64,000 nt of DNA from contig JAVBKX010000001.1 in the NCBI GenBank assembly GCA_031553835.1, forward strand, positions 42,832 through 106,831, in the 5' to 3' direction. Numbering within the stretch: the stretch's first letter is position 1; the number at the start of each line of letters is the position of its first letter. Source of the stretch: JAVBKX01 sp031553835. Its GTDB lineage: Bacteria > Bacteroidota > Bacteroidia > Bacteroidales > Azobacteroidaceae. The notes beneath the pieces were generated by a model. The model had not been told where the DNA came from. It did no database searches and saw only the letters and a program-made list of their open reading frames with translations. Of this stretch, positions 54,696 to 63,123 are shown piece after piece. The position numbers and the translations under genes were made by a program.

Positions 54696-55766
54696 CTACG
54701 ATTTGTGGCTCAATAAATAATAATCGAACAAAATAATAGCAGCCATGGCCTCCACGATAGGAACCGCCCGTGGAAGCACGCAGGGGTCATGCCGGCCTTT
54801 CGCTTTGACAGTCACCGGATTCGCAGCCTGATCCACAGTCAATTGTTCTTGCAATAAAGTAGCTACAGGTTTGAAAGCTACCCGAAAGTAAATGTCCTCC
54901 CCATTGGAAATTCCGCCTTGAATTCCTCCTGAATAATTGGTTTTCAGGCCAATGTTTCCGGCTTCATTCCGGTAAAAAAGATCATTTACTTCAGAGCCTT
55001 TACATTGAACGCCTTCGAATCCCATGCCATATTCAAATCCCTTGGCAGCATTGATACTCAACATCGCCTGACCTAAAGCGGCGTGCAATTTTCCGAAAAC
55101 AGGTTCTCCCAAACCTGGAGGAACACCCTGACAGACACAAGTAATCACACCGCCGATAGTATCTCCTTCCGACTTAACGGAATCTATTAACTCGATCATT
55201 TTTTCCGCGATTTCCAAATCCGGACAACGCACCGGAGTCGATTCTATTTGCTCTAAATTCAACTCTTTGTATGAACGATCCACAGCTATCGAACCGACCT
55301 GCGATGTATAGGCTGTAATCCGGATGCCCGCCAAAGCCAACATTTGTTTGGCAATTGCACCGGCTACACAACGGGAAATGGTTTCACGGGCTGAAGATCT
55401 TCCCCCACCCCGATAATCGCGGATTCCATATTTTATATGATAGGTATAATCCGCATGAGAAGGACGGAAAATATCTTTCAGGTTATCATAATCATTGGAA
55501 TGTTGATTGGTATTCCTGACGATAAAACCGATAGGCATTCCGGTCGTTTTACCTTCTAAAAGACCGGACAAAAATTCCACCTGATCCGGTTCCTGTCGCG
55601 CTGTAGTCAGCTTGGATTGACCGGGACGTCTGCGATTTAATTCCTGTTGAATCTGTCTTATATCCAAAACAAAACCGGGGGGACAACCATCAATTATCCC
55701 GCCGACCGCTTCTCCATGGGACTCTCCAAAAGAAGTTAACCTGAATATATTTCCGATTGAATTCAT
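54696..55766 (-). CDS. aroC: Chorismate synthase
   Basis: 356 residues, normal length. Signature segments are FGESHGEAVGGIIDGCPPG, LNRRRPGQSKLTTAR, YRGGGRSSARETISRCVAG and GLKTNYSGGIQGGISNGEDI, with RHDPCVLPRAVPIVEAM near the end. It makes chorismate from EPSP using reduced FMN, the last shared step to aromatic amino acids. It lies 4 bases after the FKBP gene, so the two are cotranscribed. Confidence 0.97.
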   Translation of the reverse strand: MNSIGNIFRLTSFGESHGEAVGGIIDGCPPGFVLDIRQIQQELNRRRPGQSKLTTARQEPDQVEFLSGLLEGKTTGMPIGFIVRNTNQHSNDYDNLKDIFRPSHADYTYHIKYGIRDYRGGGRSSARETISRCVAGAIAKQMLALAGIRITAYTSQVGSIAVDRSYKELNLEQIESTPVRCPDLEIAEKMIELIDSVKSEGDTIGGVITCVCQGVPPGLGEPVFGKLHAALGQAMLSINAAKGFEYGMGFEGVQCKGSEVNDLFYRNEAGNIGLKTNYSGGIQGGISNGEDIYFRVAFKPVATLLQEQLTVDQAANPVTVKAKGRHDPCVLPRAVPIVEAMAAIILFDYYLLSHKS

Positions 55767-55770
55767 TCAC

Positions 55771-56310
55771 TTAATGACATCCGCCACATCCGCCGCCACA
55801 TCCGTCGGAACTGCATCCATCACCACATCCGCCGGTGGTCAATGCTGCTATTTCCTCTGCTGTAGGCTCATGCACATCAACAATCGATCCGTCAAAATGC
55901 AAGGTTTCACCGGCTAAAGGATGATTGAAATCCATTACCACCATATCGTCTTTGATTTCAATGACCAATCCCTGGTAACGGGTTCCCTGGCTATCCATCA
56001 TAGGTAACACGGCGCCCTCGAATATTCGTTCGGTGTCGAATTTGCCTTCTACTTCAAATATGTCTTTGGGCAATTCCTGATATTCTTCTGCTTCGCCGTA
56101 TCCTTCTTCCGGAGTCAGCGTAATGGAAAATGTATCACCTGGCTGCAGTCCTTTGATATGGTTCTCAAAGGCTTCGGGCATCATACCCATGCCGTAGATA
56201 AAGTTCATCGGATTTTCCACAGTCATCTGATCCATTAATTCTCTGTCATCACCTTCCCCTACATTCAGGTCGAATGCCAGGGATACAAATTTATTGGCTG
56301 AAATTTTCAT
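55771..56310 (-). CDS. slyD: SlyD-like FKBP peptidyl-prolyl isomerase with Cys/Gly-rich metal tail
   Basis: 179 residues. The FKBP domain is split by an insert-in-flap as in SlyD: FDLNVGEGDDRELMDQM, MNFIYGMGMMPEAFENHIKG, FSITLTPEEGYGEAEEYQE, then VVMDFNHPLAGETLHFDG. The last 22 residues are a Cys/Gly-rich tail with eight-odd Cys/His positions (GGCGDGCSSDGCGGGCGG), a likely Ni/Zn-binding site. It is a folding helper that may also handle metals. It is upstream of aroC in the same operon. Confidence 0.9.
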   Translation of the reverse strand: MKISANKFVSLAFDLNVGEGDDRELMDQMTVENPMNFIYGMGMMPEAFENHIKGLQPGDTFSITLTPEEGYGEAEEYQELPKDIFEVEGKFDTERIFEGAVLPMMDSQGTRYQGLVIEIKDDMVVMDFNHPLAGETLHFDGSIVDVHEPTAEEIAALTTGGCGDGCSSDGCGGGCGGCH

Positions 56311-56328
56311 CTTTTTTTTAATTAAGTA

Positions 56329-56383
56329 ATGAAAGCAATGAAGAAAATGAAAAAATTACTTTCATTTTTTTCATTGCTTTCAT
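56329..56383. repeat. 24-bp inverted repeat between rpiB and the FKBP gene
   Basis: The arm at 56329-56352 (ATGAAAGCAATGAAGAAAAT and on) pairs with 56360-56383 with one mismatch around a 7-base loop. On the minus strand it lies just after the rpiB stop, so it is a probable terminator of tkt-rpiB. Confidence 0.8.
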
Positions 56384-56399
56384 CTTTTTCATTGTTTTA

Positions 56400-56828
56400 C
56401 TATTCTATGTTTATTTTATCAATCCTTCTTTGGTGCCTCCCTCCTTCAAACGCGGTGGATAGAAAGGTTCGTACACATTTTTCCGCGTCTTCTTCCGAAA
56501 TAAACCGGCCGGGTAATACTAAGACATTAGCATCATTATGTGCGCGTGCCAGCCGGGATATTTCCTCATTCCAACAAAGCGCCGCACGTACTCCTTTGTG
56601 TTTATTCAACACCATATTTATCCCGTTACCGCTACCACAAAGAGCAATACCGGGATATACATCGCCGGCTTCTATCGCAAAACCCAACGGATGTCCGAAA
56701 TCGGCATAGTCACAACTTTCTGTATTACATGTGCCAAAATCTTTCCAGGCGACGCCCATTTTATCCAATACGGTTTTAATGAATTCTTTTTTTTCAAAAC
56801 CGCCATGGTCTGCTGCCAAACCGATCAT
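56400..56828 (-). CDS. rpiB: Ribose-5-phosphate isomerase B
   Basis: 142 residues, normal for RpiB. Motifs are MIGLAADHGGFEKKEFI, YADFGHPLGFAIE, GIALCGSGNGINMVLNKHKG with the catalytic Cys, RAALCWNEEISRLARAHNDANVLVLPGRF. It interconverts ribose-5- and ribulose-5-phosphate. It overlaps the transketolase stop by ATGA, giving a coupled non-oxidative pentose-phosphate pair. Confidence 0.96.
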   Translation of the reverse strand: MIGLAADHGGFEKKEFIKTVLDKMGVAWKDFGTCNTESCDYADFGHPLGFAIEAGDVYPGIALCGSGNGINMVLNKHKGVRAALCWNEEISRLARAHNDANVLVLPGRFISEEDAEKCVRTFLSTAFEGGRHQRRIDKINIE

Positions 56829-58849
56829 AACATTGCTTTTACTTGCTTATATACATTTTCTCCGGTAAAACCGAGTTTTTCGTCGAGCACTTTATAAGGA
56901 GCGGAAAAACCAAAAGACTCTAATCCCCAAACCTTTCCGTTACTACCTGCCAATCCTGATAAATTAACAGGTAAGCCGGCGGTTAGTCCGAATATTTTTT
57001 TACCGGACGGAATAATCGATTCCTGATACTCTTGCGATTGACTGCGGAAAAGTCCTTCGGAGGGCACAGATATAATCCGCACTTTCACTCCGTCTTTTCT
57101 CAACAACGCTGCACCTTCGACCAGGGTGGCCACTTCCGATCCGGAAGCCAACAGGATAACATCCGGATTTCCATCGCATTCTACAATATATCCTCCTCTT
57201 GCAGCCTGTAACGCTTCGGAATACCGGGTGCTTTTGGAAGGAAGATCTTTGATGTTTTGACGAGAAAGAATGAGTGCTGTCGGAGTATGCGTATTTTCCA
57301 CCGCTAATTTCCAGGCGACAGTTGTTTCCTGTACATCAGCCGGTCGCAACACCAGGGTAGAATTATGTCCTTTGTGATTTTTCAGTTTTTCCATCAAACG
57401 GATTTGAGCTTCCTGTTCTACCGGTTCGTGAGTCGGGCCGTCTTCTCCCACCCGGAAAGCATCATGCGTCCAGATAAAAATGACAGGTTGTTCCATCAGG
57501 GCGGCCATCCGGATAGCCGGTTTCATATAATCCGAAAAAACAAAGAATGTAGCACAAGCCGGGATAACGCCACCATGAAGCGACATTCCGATGGAAAGAC
57601 AAGCCATGGTCAATTCCGCAACCCCCGCTTGCAAGAAAGCGCCACTGAAATCGCCTTTAGTAAAGGCTTTTGTTTTCTTTAAAAATCCATCGGTTTTATC
57701 CGAATTGGACAGATCGGCAGAAGATACAATCATATTTTCCACCTGTTCGGCCAACGCTCCGAGAACGGTTGCAGACGCCGCGCGGGTAGCCTGATCCGGT
57801 TTCTGTATAATCGCTTCCCAGTTAACTGCAGGAACTTCTTTAGCAAACCATTGATTCATTTTTGCAGCCAGGGCCGGATTCGTCTTCGTCCAGATTTCTT
57901 TAGTCGCCAATTTTTCGGCCACGATTTTCTTGAGTTCAGCTTTCCGTTGAGTATATAACGCTTGTACTTCAGGGAAAATCTGGAATGGATTTTCCGCATT
58001 TCCTCCTAAATTTTTGATACTGCTGATATAGCATGCTCCGGCTTCGCCCAAAGGCATTCCATGCGTCGCACATTTGTTCTCGAATGACGAGCCGTCGGCT
58101 GCTAAAGCCCCTTTCCCCATGATGGTTTTGCCGATAATCAGCGTAGGTTTTTCTTTTTCCGCTTTTGCTTCGGTCAATGCCTGACGAATGGCATTCACAT
58201 CATTGCCGTTGATGGAAATGACTTTCCAACCCCAGGCCTCATATTTTTTCGCTACATCTTCCCGCGTAACAGCCTTCGTTTCAGTAGAAAGCTGAATGCC
58301 ATTGGAATCGTAAAACATAATCAGATTGTCTAATCCCAAATAACCGGCAATACGTCCGCCGCCCTGAGAAATTTCTTCCTGAATTCCTCCATCCGAAATA
58401 AATGCATAAATGGTTTGATCCATTACATTGCCCAATCGTGCTTTCAGAAATTTGGCAGCAATCGCAGCTCCGATACCGTAAACATGTCCCTGACCCAAAG
58501 GACCTGAAGTATTTTCAACTCCCCGCATCACATCCACTTCAGGATGTCCGGGAGTAGGACTTCCCCATTGACGGAACTGCATTAATTCCTCCATGGAATA
58601 TTTTTCGGCAAGAGCAAGTACTGAATAAAGCATCGGCGACATGTGTCCCGGATCCAAAAAGAAGCGGTCGCGGCCTTCCCAAGTCGGATTTTCAGGATCA
58701 TACACCAAAAATTCGCTATATAGCACATTGATAAAATCAGCACCTCCCATGGCGCCTCCGGGATGTCCTGACTTGGCCTTTTCGACCATTGAAGCAGCCA
58801 AAATACGGATATTATCAGCCGCCTTGTTCATCACCTTTATTTCGTTCAT
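56825..58849 (-). CDS. tkt: Transketolase
   Basis: The ATG at 58849 (MNEIKVMNKAADNIR) is preferred to a TTG at 58882, which is almost on the promoter; 674 residues, full length. Features include EKAKSGHPGGAMGGADF, GPLGQGHVYGIGAA, a thiamine-diphosphate motif GGIQEEISQ...SNGIQLS, and THDAFRVGEDGPTHEPVEQ in the pyrimidine domain. It moves two-carbon units between sugar phosphates. It is coupled with rpiB downstream. Confidence 0.97.
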   Translation of the reverse strand: MNEIKVMNKAADNIRILAASMVEKAKSGHPGGAMGGADFINVLYSEFLVYDPENPTWEGRDRFFLDPGHMSPMLYSVLALAEKYSMEELMQFRQWGSPTPGHPEVDVMRGVENTSGPLGQGHVYGIGAAIAAKFLKARLGNVMDQTIYAFISDGGIQEEISQGGGRIAGYLGLDNLIMFYDSNGIQLSTETKAVTREDVAKKYEAWGWKVISINGNDVNAIRQALTEAKAEKEKPTLIIGKTIMGKGALAADGSSFENKCATHGMPLGEAGACYISSIKNLGGNAENPFQIFPEVQALYTQRKAELKKIVAEKLATKEIWTKTNPALAAKMNQWFAKEVPAVNWEAIIQKPDQATRAASATVLGALAEQVENMIVSSADLSNSDKTDGFLKKTKAFTKGDFSGAFLQAGVAELTMACLSIGMSLHGGVIPACATFFVFSDYMKPAIRMAALMEQPVIFIWTHDAFRVGEDGPTHEPVEQEAQIRLMEKLKNHKGHNSTLVLRPADVQETTVAWKLAVENTHTPTALILSRQNIKDLPSKSTRYSEALQAARGGYIVECDGNPDVILLASGSEVATLVEGAALLRKDGVKVRIISVPSEGLFRSQSQEYQESIIPSGKKIFGLTAGLPVNLSGLAGSNGKVWGLESFGFSAPYKVLDEKLGFTGENVYKQVKAML

Positions 58850-58890
58850 ATCGGTTTTATTTTGATTTTGAGCTTTTTCCAAAAGAATTG

Positions 58891-58898
58891 CAAAGGTA
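58891..58898 (-). promoter_or_regulatory. -7 element TACCTTTG for tkt-rpiB
   Basis: Minus-strand TAnnTTTG match 42 bases before the chosen tkt start; -33 is not clear. Confidence 0.5.
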
Positions 58899-58929
58899 AT
58901 GTTTTTTAGTGAAGTATGTGCTGAATGAG

Positions 58930-59100
58930 GCGCTAATTTTAACCCCTGCCAACCCCCTGTCTGCTTCCTTATTGGCAGGGGCGCTGTTTCTAAGGAGACA
59001 GAGGGCCTGCTTATAAGGAAGCAGAGACCTTGCGACTAAGGAAATACCAGCCTTACCTCAAGAAAGTAAGGGCATAGCTTCCTTAAAGTAAGACGGGTGT
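58930..59100. repeat. Dense set of overlapping inverted repeats between tkt and the YD-repeat gene
   Basis: CCCCTGCCAA (58943-58952) pairs with TTGGCAGGGG (58972-58981). TCTGCTTCCTTAT (58960-58972) pairs with ATAAGGAAGCAGA (59013-59025). Further TAAGGA/TTCCTTA copies lie near 58990, 59038 and 59079. The two main stems cannot both form. The region is visibly more GC-rich than its surroundings. Confidence 0.75.
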
Positions 59101-59108
59101 AAACCATA

Positions 59109-62100
59109 TCAATTTTTATAATGGTAATCATAATTTTCCACTTCTTTTCCATTATGATCTTTGATCGATTGCAATCTGTTAAATGAATCATATTCATAAG
59201 TAATTGTCTTGCCTTCAGAATCAGTTACCGTTTTCAATCCGACTAATGGTTTGTAGGTGTAGGTTGTTACCATTGCATTGGGTAATTGTGTTCTTAGCTT
59301 GTTGATAGTTGTCCAGTCCGAAGAAGATGGAGTAGTTTTTCCCGCCAGCGTTTCAATCTGATTATCAGCAGTATATCCTAATGCAGCCCTTACGGATTCA
59401 TAAGTGGCATTTTCTATTTTTGCAATCGGATATTGATGAGTATATCCCCAAAGATAAGTAGTTGGGACATTACTTCCTGCAGGTTTAGATTCCTTGATAT
59501 TCCCCTTATTGTCATATTTGTAAGACACTTCCGGTTCTAGATAAGGAGAAGCTGTGAGAGTCTCAAAGCGGTGAGGCACAATAATGTCTGTCGATCCCTC
59601 AATCTTATTTGGTGTCCATTGAGTGGCTTCCGCATAATAAGCGCCACCACGCAGGGTAACTTGAAGATTATACTCATGGTACGTACAAAGTCCATCCGAT
59701 GCGATTTGCCATGCTCTTACGTTTGGAAGTCCGTCGTATTTATTTACAATTCTTGTAAACTGTGCTGTTCCATCCATACTACAAATCTTAAAGGTGTATG
59801 CATCTGGATAGAAAGTCCGATCTTTAGCATACACTCCTATCATTACAAGTATGGTATCTTCTACTTTCTCAACAGAAAAATTCTGTCTGACCTGTGTTTG
59901 TCCGGGTGAAAAACCCATGGAATAACTTATATTACTCATTGGATAAGCATCATTCATAGAAATCGGATGATCTGTCTTAAGCAAACTGATTTGAGCAGGT
60001 CTGAATATTCCGGAATTTGTACCAATCTCTTCATATCTTCGATATTCTCCGTCAATCACACTCCCATTCAAGCTTGTAACTTTCTCGATATAATTGGAAA
60101 GTATGTTTTTTGCGACCATTTTTTCTTCATTCCAACCTTGTATCTCAAAAGGATAAGTATATTTGGTTTTGTATATTTTGCCATCGTTGCGAACAAAATT
60201 GGTTTCTGATAAAAGATTTTTGGCGTTATAAGAATAGTTTGTTGTAGTTGTTATCGGATTGTTTCCACTCTTATCATATCTTATTTCTATTTTTTTGCTT
60301 AAATTAGGAATGCATGTATATTGTTTATGACAAGCCATTATTTCTATAAAAGAACATTTAAGGCCATAACGTTTCCTTGATACTGACTTAACAAATGATT
60401 CATATGGATATCTGTATTCATAATAGGTACTATCTATGGTTATACCTTGCGAATTTTTATGAACTTCAGCGTTCATGAATCCTCGTCCTACCTCTTTTGA
60501 TGAAAAAGGCGCAATGAAAACAGATTGGTAGGTTATATTCTTTATTCCGAATACTGCAGATTCGTCTGGTTGGTTTTCGTGATTTATATAGTAATACACA
60601 GAACTTGCTCCATCAGACATTTTTTCTTCCACTCGAGAATATGTAACGTGCGCACCATTAGTATTGCCCAATGGATTAATGAAATTTTCTGATTGATAAA
60701 GAGCCTTGGCATTAATATCTGAGCCTGTCTGCTGCATAATCGTTTCATACACTGGTTTTCCTGACAATATACCACTGCTTGTGTTGTTCGACAGAATATA
60801 AAAATATTCCTTTACGACTTCCCCTGTAGAACTTGCTTTATCCGACCGGGAAGTAATTTTACGAATTCGCAGTCCTCCGGCAGTGCCACTTTCACTTGAC
60901 AGATTAATCAATACAATACCACCTGCCGCATACACAGTCGACATCTTAGAATAGGTATGCGCTTCATATTCAAATTTAGCAGATCCTCCGGTGGGATAGA
61001 TAATTTCTTCTAATGTTTCGGCTTTCATTTTGCTAACATCTGGAGTTCGGGTTTGAAACAGATTACCATATGTAGTATTTTCATAAGATTTTCCATTATA
61101 AAATCCCCAATGATCACTTTGTTTAGCATTATAAGCAGGTAATGCTGTTGTATTATAAATAAATTCGTATTTGTATTGATCCGATCGAAAAGCATCTAAA
61201 TGCAAACGCTGGGTAGATACATTATCGTAATCGAAATAGAACTTCTTTAAAACATCTCCTGTATTTGTATTGGAAATAGAAACAAGATCCAACTTATGTT
61301 TATAGTTTCCTTTCTTTTTTTTCACTGCTTCTTCTATCTGATAGGACGCTAAATTACCCATAGCAAAATTGCTGACATTACTATAATCGTATCCCAATTC
61401 ATCAGAGACAGAACTCGTAAAATCAATTGTTTCTCCCGACGACGCTGTGATTCGATCTAGGTAAGATAAATGCAAAATGGAAAGATGACCATCAAAAGAA
61501 CTTGATGTTTCATATATTAAACCGGCACAGTTGCTATTATTACTATTTACACTTAATTTTTCGCGTAATCGGGTATTAACAAACAAATCACCTGCTTTTT
61601 TATATGTGAACTGTATGCAATCACCATTAGGAGTTGTTATGGAGGTCAAATACCAGGTTACAGCCGTAGTAATCGTATTGCTTCCTGCCCGCGTGGTTGT
61701 AAAATCTATGGCATTCTTATTGCCTCCAAATTCATATACATTACCATTTTGATCAATGACAGTAAATCTTGAGAAATAGGTCTGAAGACGTAATTTTCTC
61801 TCATAGTCAGCAAAAGAGGTATTACTTTTGAAAGCTTCAAAATAATCATTATGGTCGGTGTTTACAACTTCTGTTGAGATATCCAAATCCATTAACTGTT
61901 GCGATTTTACTTTAAATTGATCTTTGTCTCCGGATTTTCCATTATAAAAAAAGCTACCGCTGAAACCGGCAAAATTGAACAGAAATTCATCCGGTTCAAA
62001 ATCAACATTAATATTAAAAGCATTATTAGATGAAGCGCTATAGGTCAATAAAAAAGCAGAATTTGTCCAATTGGAAGCATTATTCAATGTTGAGGAGTTA

Positions 62101-62498
62101 TAATAATAACCTAAATGATTTGTAAGCCCATTTCCAGTTTCTCTGCGGAAATCGTTTATGGTTGTTTCATCTCTAAGTCCTTTAATAATTCTTGTTATAG
62201 AACCTCCGGCAGTTAAAGTCCATCCCAGCCCTGTCCATCCCGGTTGATTATCTGGTTTTACACTTCCAATATGATACCGAAGTTCAATAGGAAGTTGAAA
62301 TTCATGCATCTGAATTGTGTGTATAGGAATACTTATATCCGGAGTGCCAGTAAAATGACTGACAGGAATTTGTCCATACAAACCCAAATTGGCCGCATTC
62401 GGACTCGGATAATCTTGAGGCATATTCCATTGTCCAAAAGCATGCATGCTAAGACATACCTGTAGTAATAATAAAATTTTTTCCTTGCTATGATTCAT
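59109..62498 (-). CDS. Large secreted YD/RHS-type repeat protein without core or toxin end
   Basis: The ATG at 62498 is used in place of a GTG one codon earlier; 1129 residues. A signal peptide ends near MHAFGQ. The front has the Bacteroidota RHS-family opening LGLYGQIPVSHFTGTPDISIPI and QPGWTGLGWTLTAGGSITRII. The middle is rich in YEYKYDY-like strands, and the last 60 residues have two YD repeats (YTYKPLVGLKTVTDSEGKT, YEYDSFNRLQSIKDHNG). It stops at YDYHYKN with no RHS core, no T9SS end and no toxin domain. It may be a split RHS protein or a complete shell partner for a product encoded elsewhere. Confidence 0.85.
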   Translation of the reverse strand: MNHSKEKILLLLQVCLSMHAFGQWNMPQDYPSPNAANLGLYGQIPVSHFTGTPDISIPIHTIQMHEFQLPIELRYHIGSVKPDNQPGWTGLGWTLTAGGSITRIIKGLRDETTINDFRRETGNGLTNHLGYYYNSSTLNNASNWTNSAFLLTYSASSNNAFNINVDFEPDEFLFNFAGFSGSFFYNGKSGDKDQFKVKSQQLMDLDISTEVVNTDHNDYFEAFKSNTSFADYERKLRLQTYFSRFTVIDQNGNVYEFGGNKNAIDFTTTRAGSNTITTAVTWYLTSITTPNGDCIQFTYKKAGDLFVNTRLREKLSVNSNNSNCAGLIYETSSSFDGHLSILHLSYLDRITASSGETIDFTSSVSDELGYDYSNVSNFAMGNLASYQIEEAVKKKKGNYKHKLDLVSISNTNTGDVLKKFYFDYDNVSTQRLHLDAFRSDQYKYEFIYNTTALPAYNAKQSDHWGFYNGKSYENTTYGNLFQTRTPDVSKMKAETLEEIIYPTGGSAKFEYEAHTYSKMSTVYAAGGIVLINLSSESGTAGGLRIRKITSRSDKASSTGEVVKEYFYILSNNTSSGILSGKPVYETIMQQTGSDINAKALYQSENFINPLGNTNGAHVTYSRVEEKMSDGASSVYYYINHENQPDESAVFGIKNITYQSVFIAPFSSKEVGRGFMNAEVHKNSQGITIDSTYYEYRYPYESFVKSVSRKRYGLKCSFIEIMACHKQYTCIPNLSKKIEIRYDKSGNNPITTTTNYSYNAKNLLSETNFVRNDGKIYKTKYTYPFEIQGWNEEKMVAKNILSNYIEKVTSLNGSVIDGEYRRYEEIGTNSGIFRPAQISLLKTDHPISMNDAYPMSNISYSMGFSPGQTQVRQNFSVEKVEDTILVMIGVYAKDRTFYPDAYTFKICSMDGTAQFTRIVNKYDGLPNVRAWQIASDGLCTYHEYNLQVTLRGGAYYAEATQWTPNKIEGSTDIIVPHRFETLTASPYLEPEVSYKYDNKGNIKESKPAGSNVPTTYLWGYTHQYPIAKIENATYESVRAALGYTADNQIETLAGKTTPSSSDWTTINKLRTQLPNAMVTTYTYKPLVGLKTVTDSEGKTITYEYDSFNRLQSIKDHNGKEVENYDYHYKN

Positions 62499-62616
62499 CA
62501 CTTTTATCGTTTTTAATTTTTTCTTGATTAAATTATAGTATATACTTTGTTGTTTAGTTTAGGGAATCTTCCAAATATCTGCATGTGCACCCATTTACAA
62601 GGCATCGCCATCATTG

Positions 62617-63123
62617 TCAGAATATTGATTTATTAATCTCCCAAGCTAATAATATAGAATCTGCTTCATGTTTTGTAATATAATCGCAAGATACAATAAT
62701 ACCTCGTTGATCTTCTCCTGTCTGTCTTTCAACTGAATACACCCATCCTATAGGATACATTTCATATGATACAAAATAATAAATATAAGATAACCGTACA
62801 TATTGCTTTGCTCCAATAAAAGATTCTGGTCCCATAAATGCATCTGCTTCGCAAATCAATGTGTCATTTTTGATTTTAATCATTTTTCCGCCATAAAATG
62901 CTTTCGTTCCATTTTTTAGGCTATCAAGATTTGTTGGATGCCACCAAATCATATCATATTTTTCAGGAAAGGATTGCCATTGAGAATTTAATGGCATTAG
63001 CCCGATCTGCTCCCTTGTATCATTAAACTGAGTGCCGTAACGACATTCTGCAGTTTGACTCTTTTTGCAAGAACTCAAAACAACAACAAAAAGCAATAAT
63101 AAAACACTACCAATCAACCGCAT
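62617..63123 (-). CDS. Small lipoprotein, candidate immunity protein of the RHS toxin
   Basis: The ATG at 63123 is chosen because it opens a clean lipoprotein signal (MRLIGSVLLLLFVVVLSSC, Cys about 19); the frame runs further up to 63156. The 168-residue mature part is acidic and shows no family I recognise (YDMIWWHPTNLD, YVRLSYIYYFVSYEMYPIGW). Its start overlaps the end of the RHS metalloprotease gene by 17 bases. Position directly after a toxin-bearing RHS gene and lipid anchoring fit an immunity protein guarding the periplasm; this is inference from context. Confidence 0.6.
   Translation of the reverse strand: MRLIGSVLLLLFVVVLSSCKKSQTAECRYGTQFNDTREQIGLMPLNSQWQSFPEKYDMIWWHPTNLDSLKNGTKAFYGGKMIKIKNDTLICEADAFMGPESFIGAKQYVRLSYIYYFVSYEMYPIGWVYSVERQTGEDQRGIIVSCDYITKHEADSILLAWEINKSIF

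Noticed and set aside
56286..56293. Minus-strand TAAATTTG
   Set aside because: It lies inside the FKBP coding region just after its start, so it cannot be that gene's promoter; no other gene needs it.
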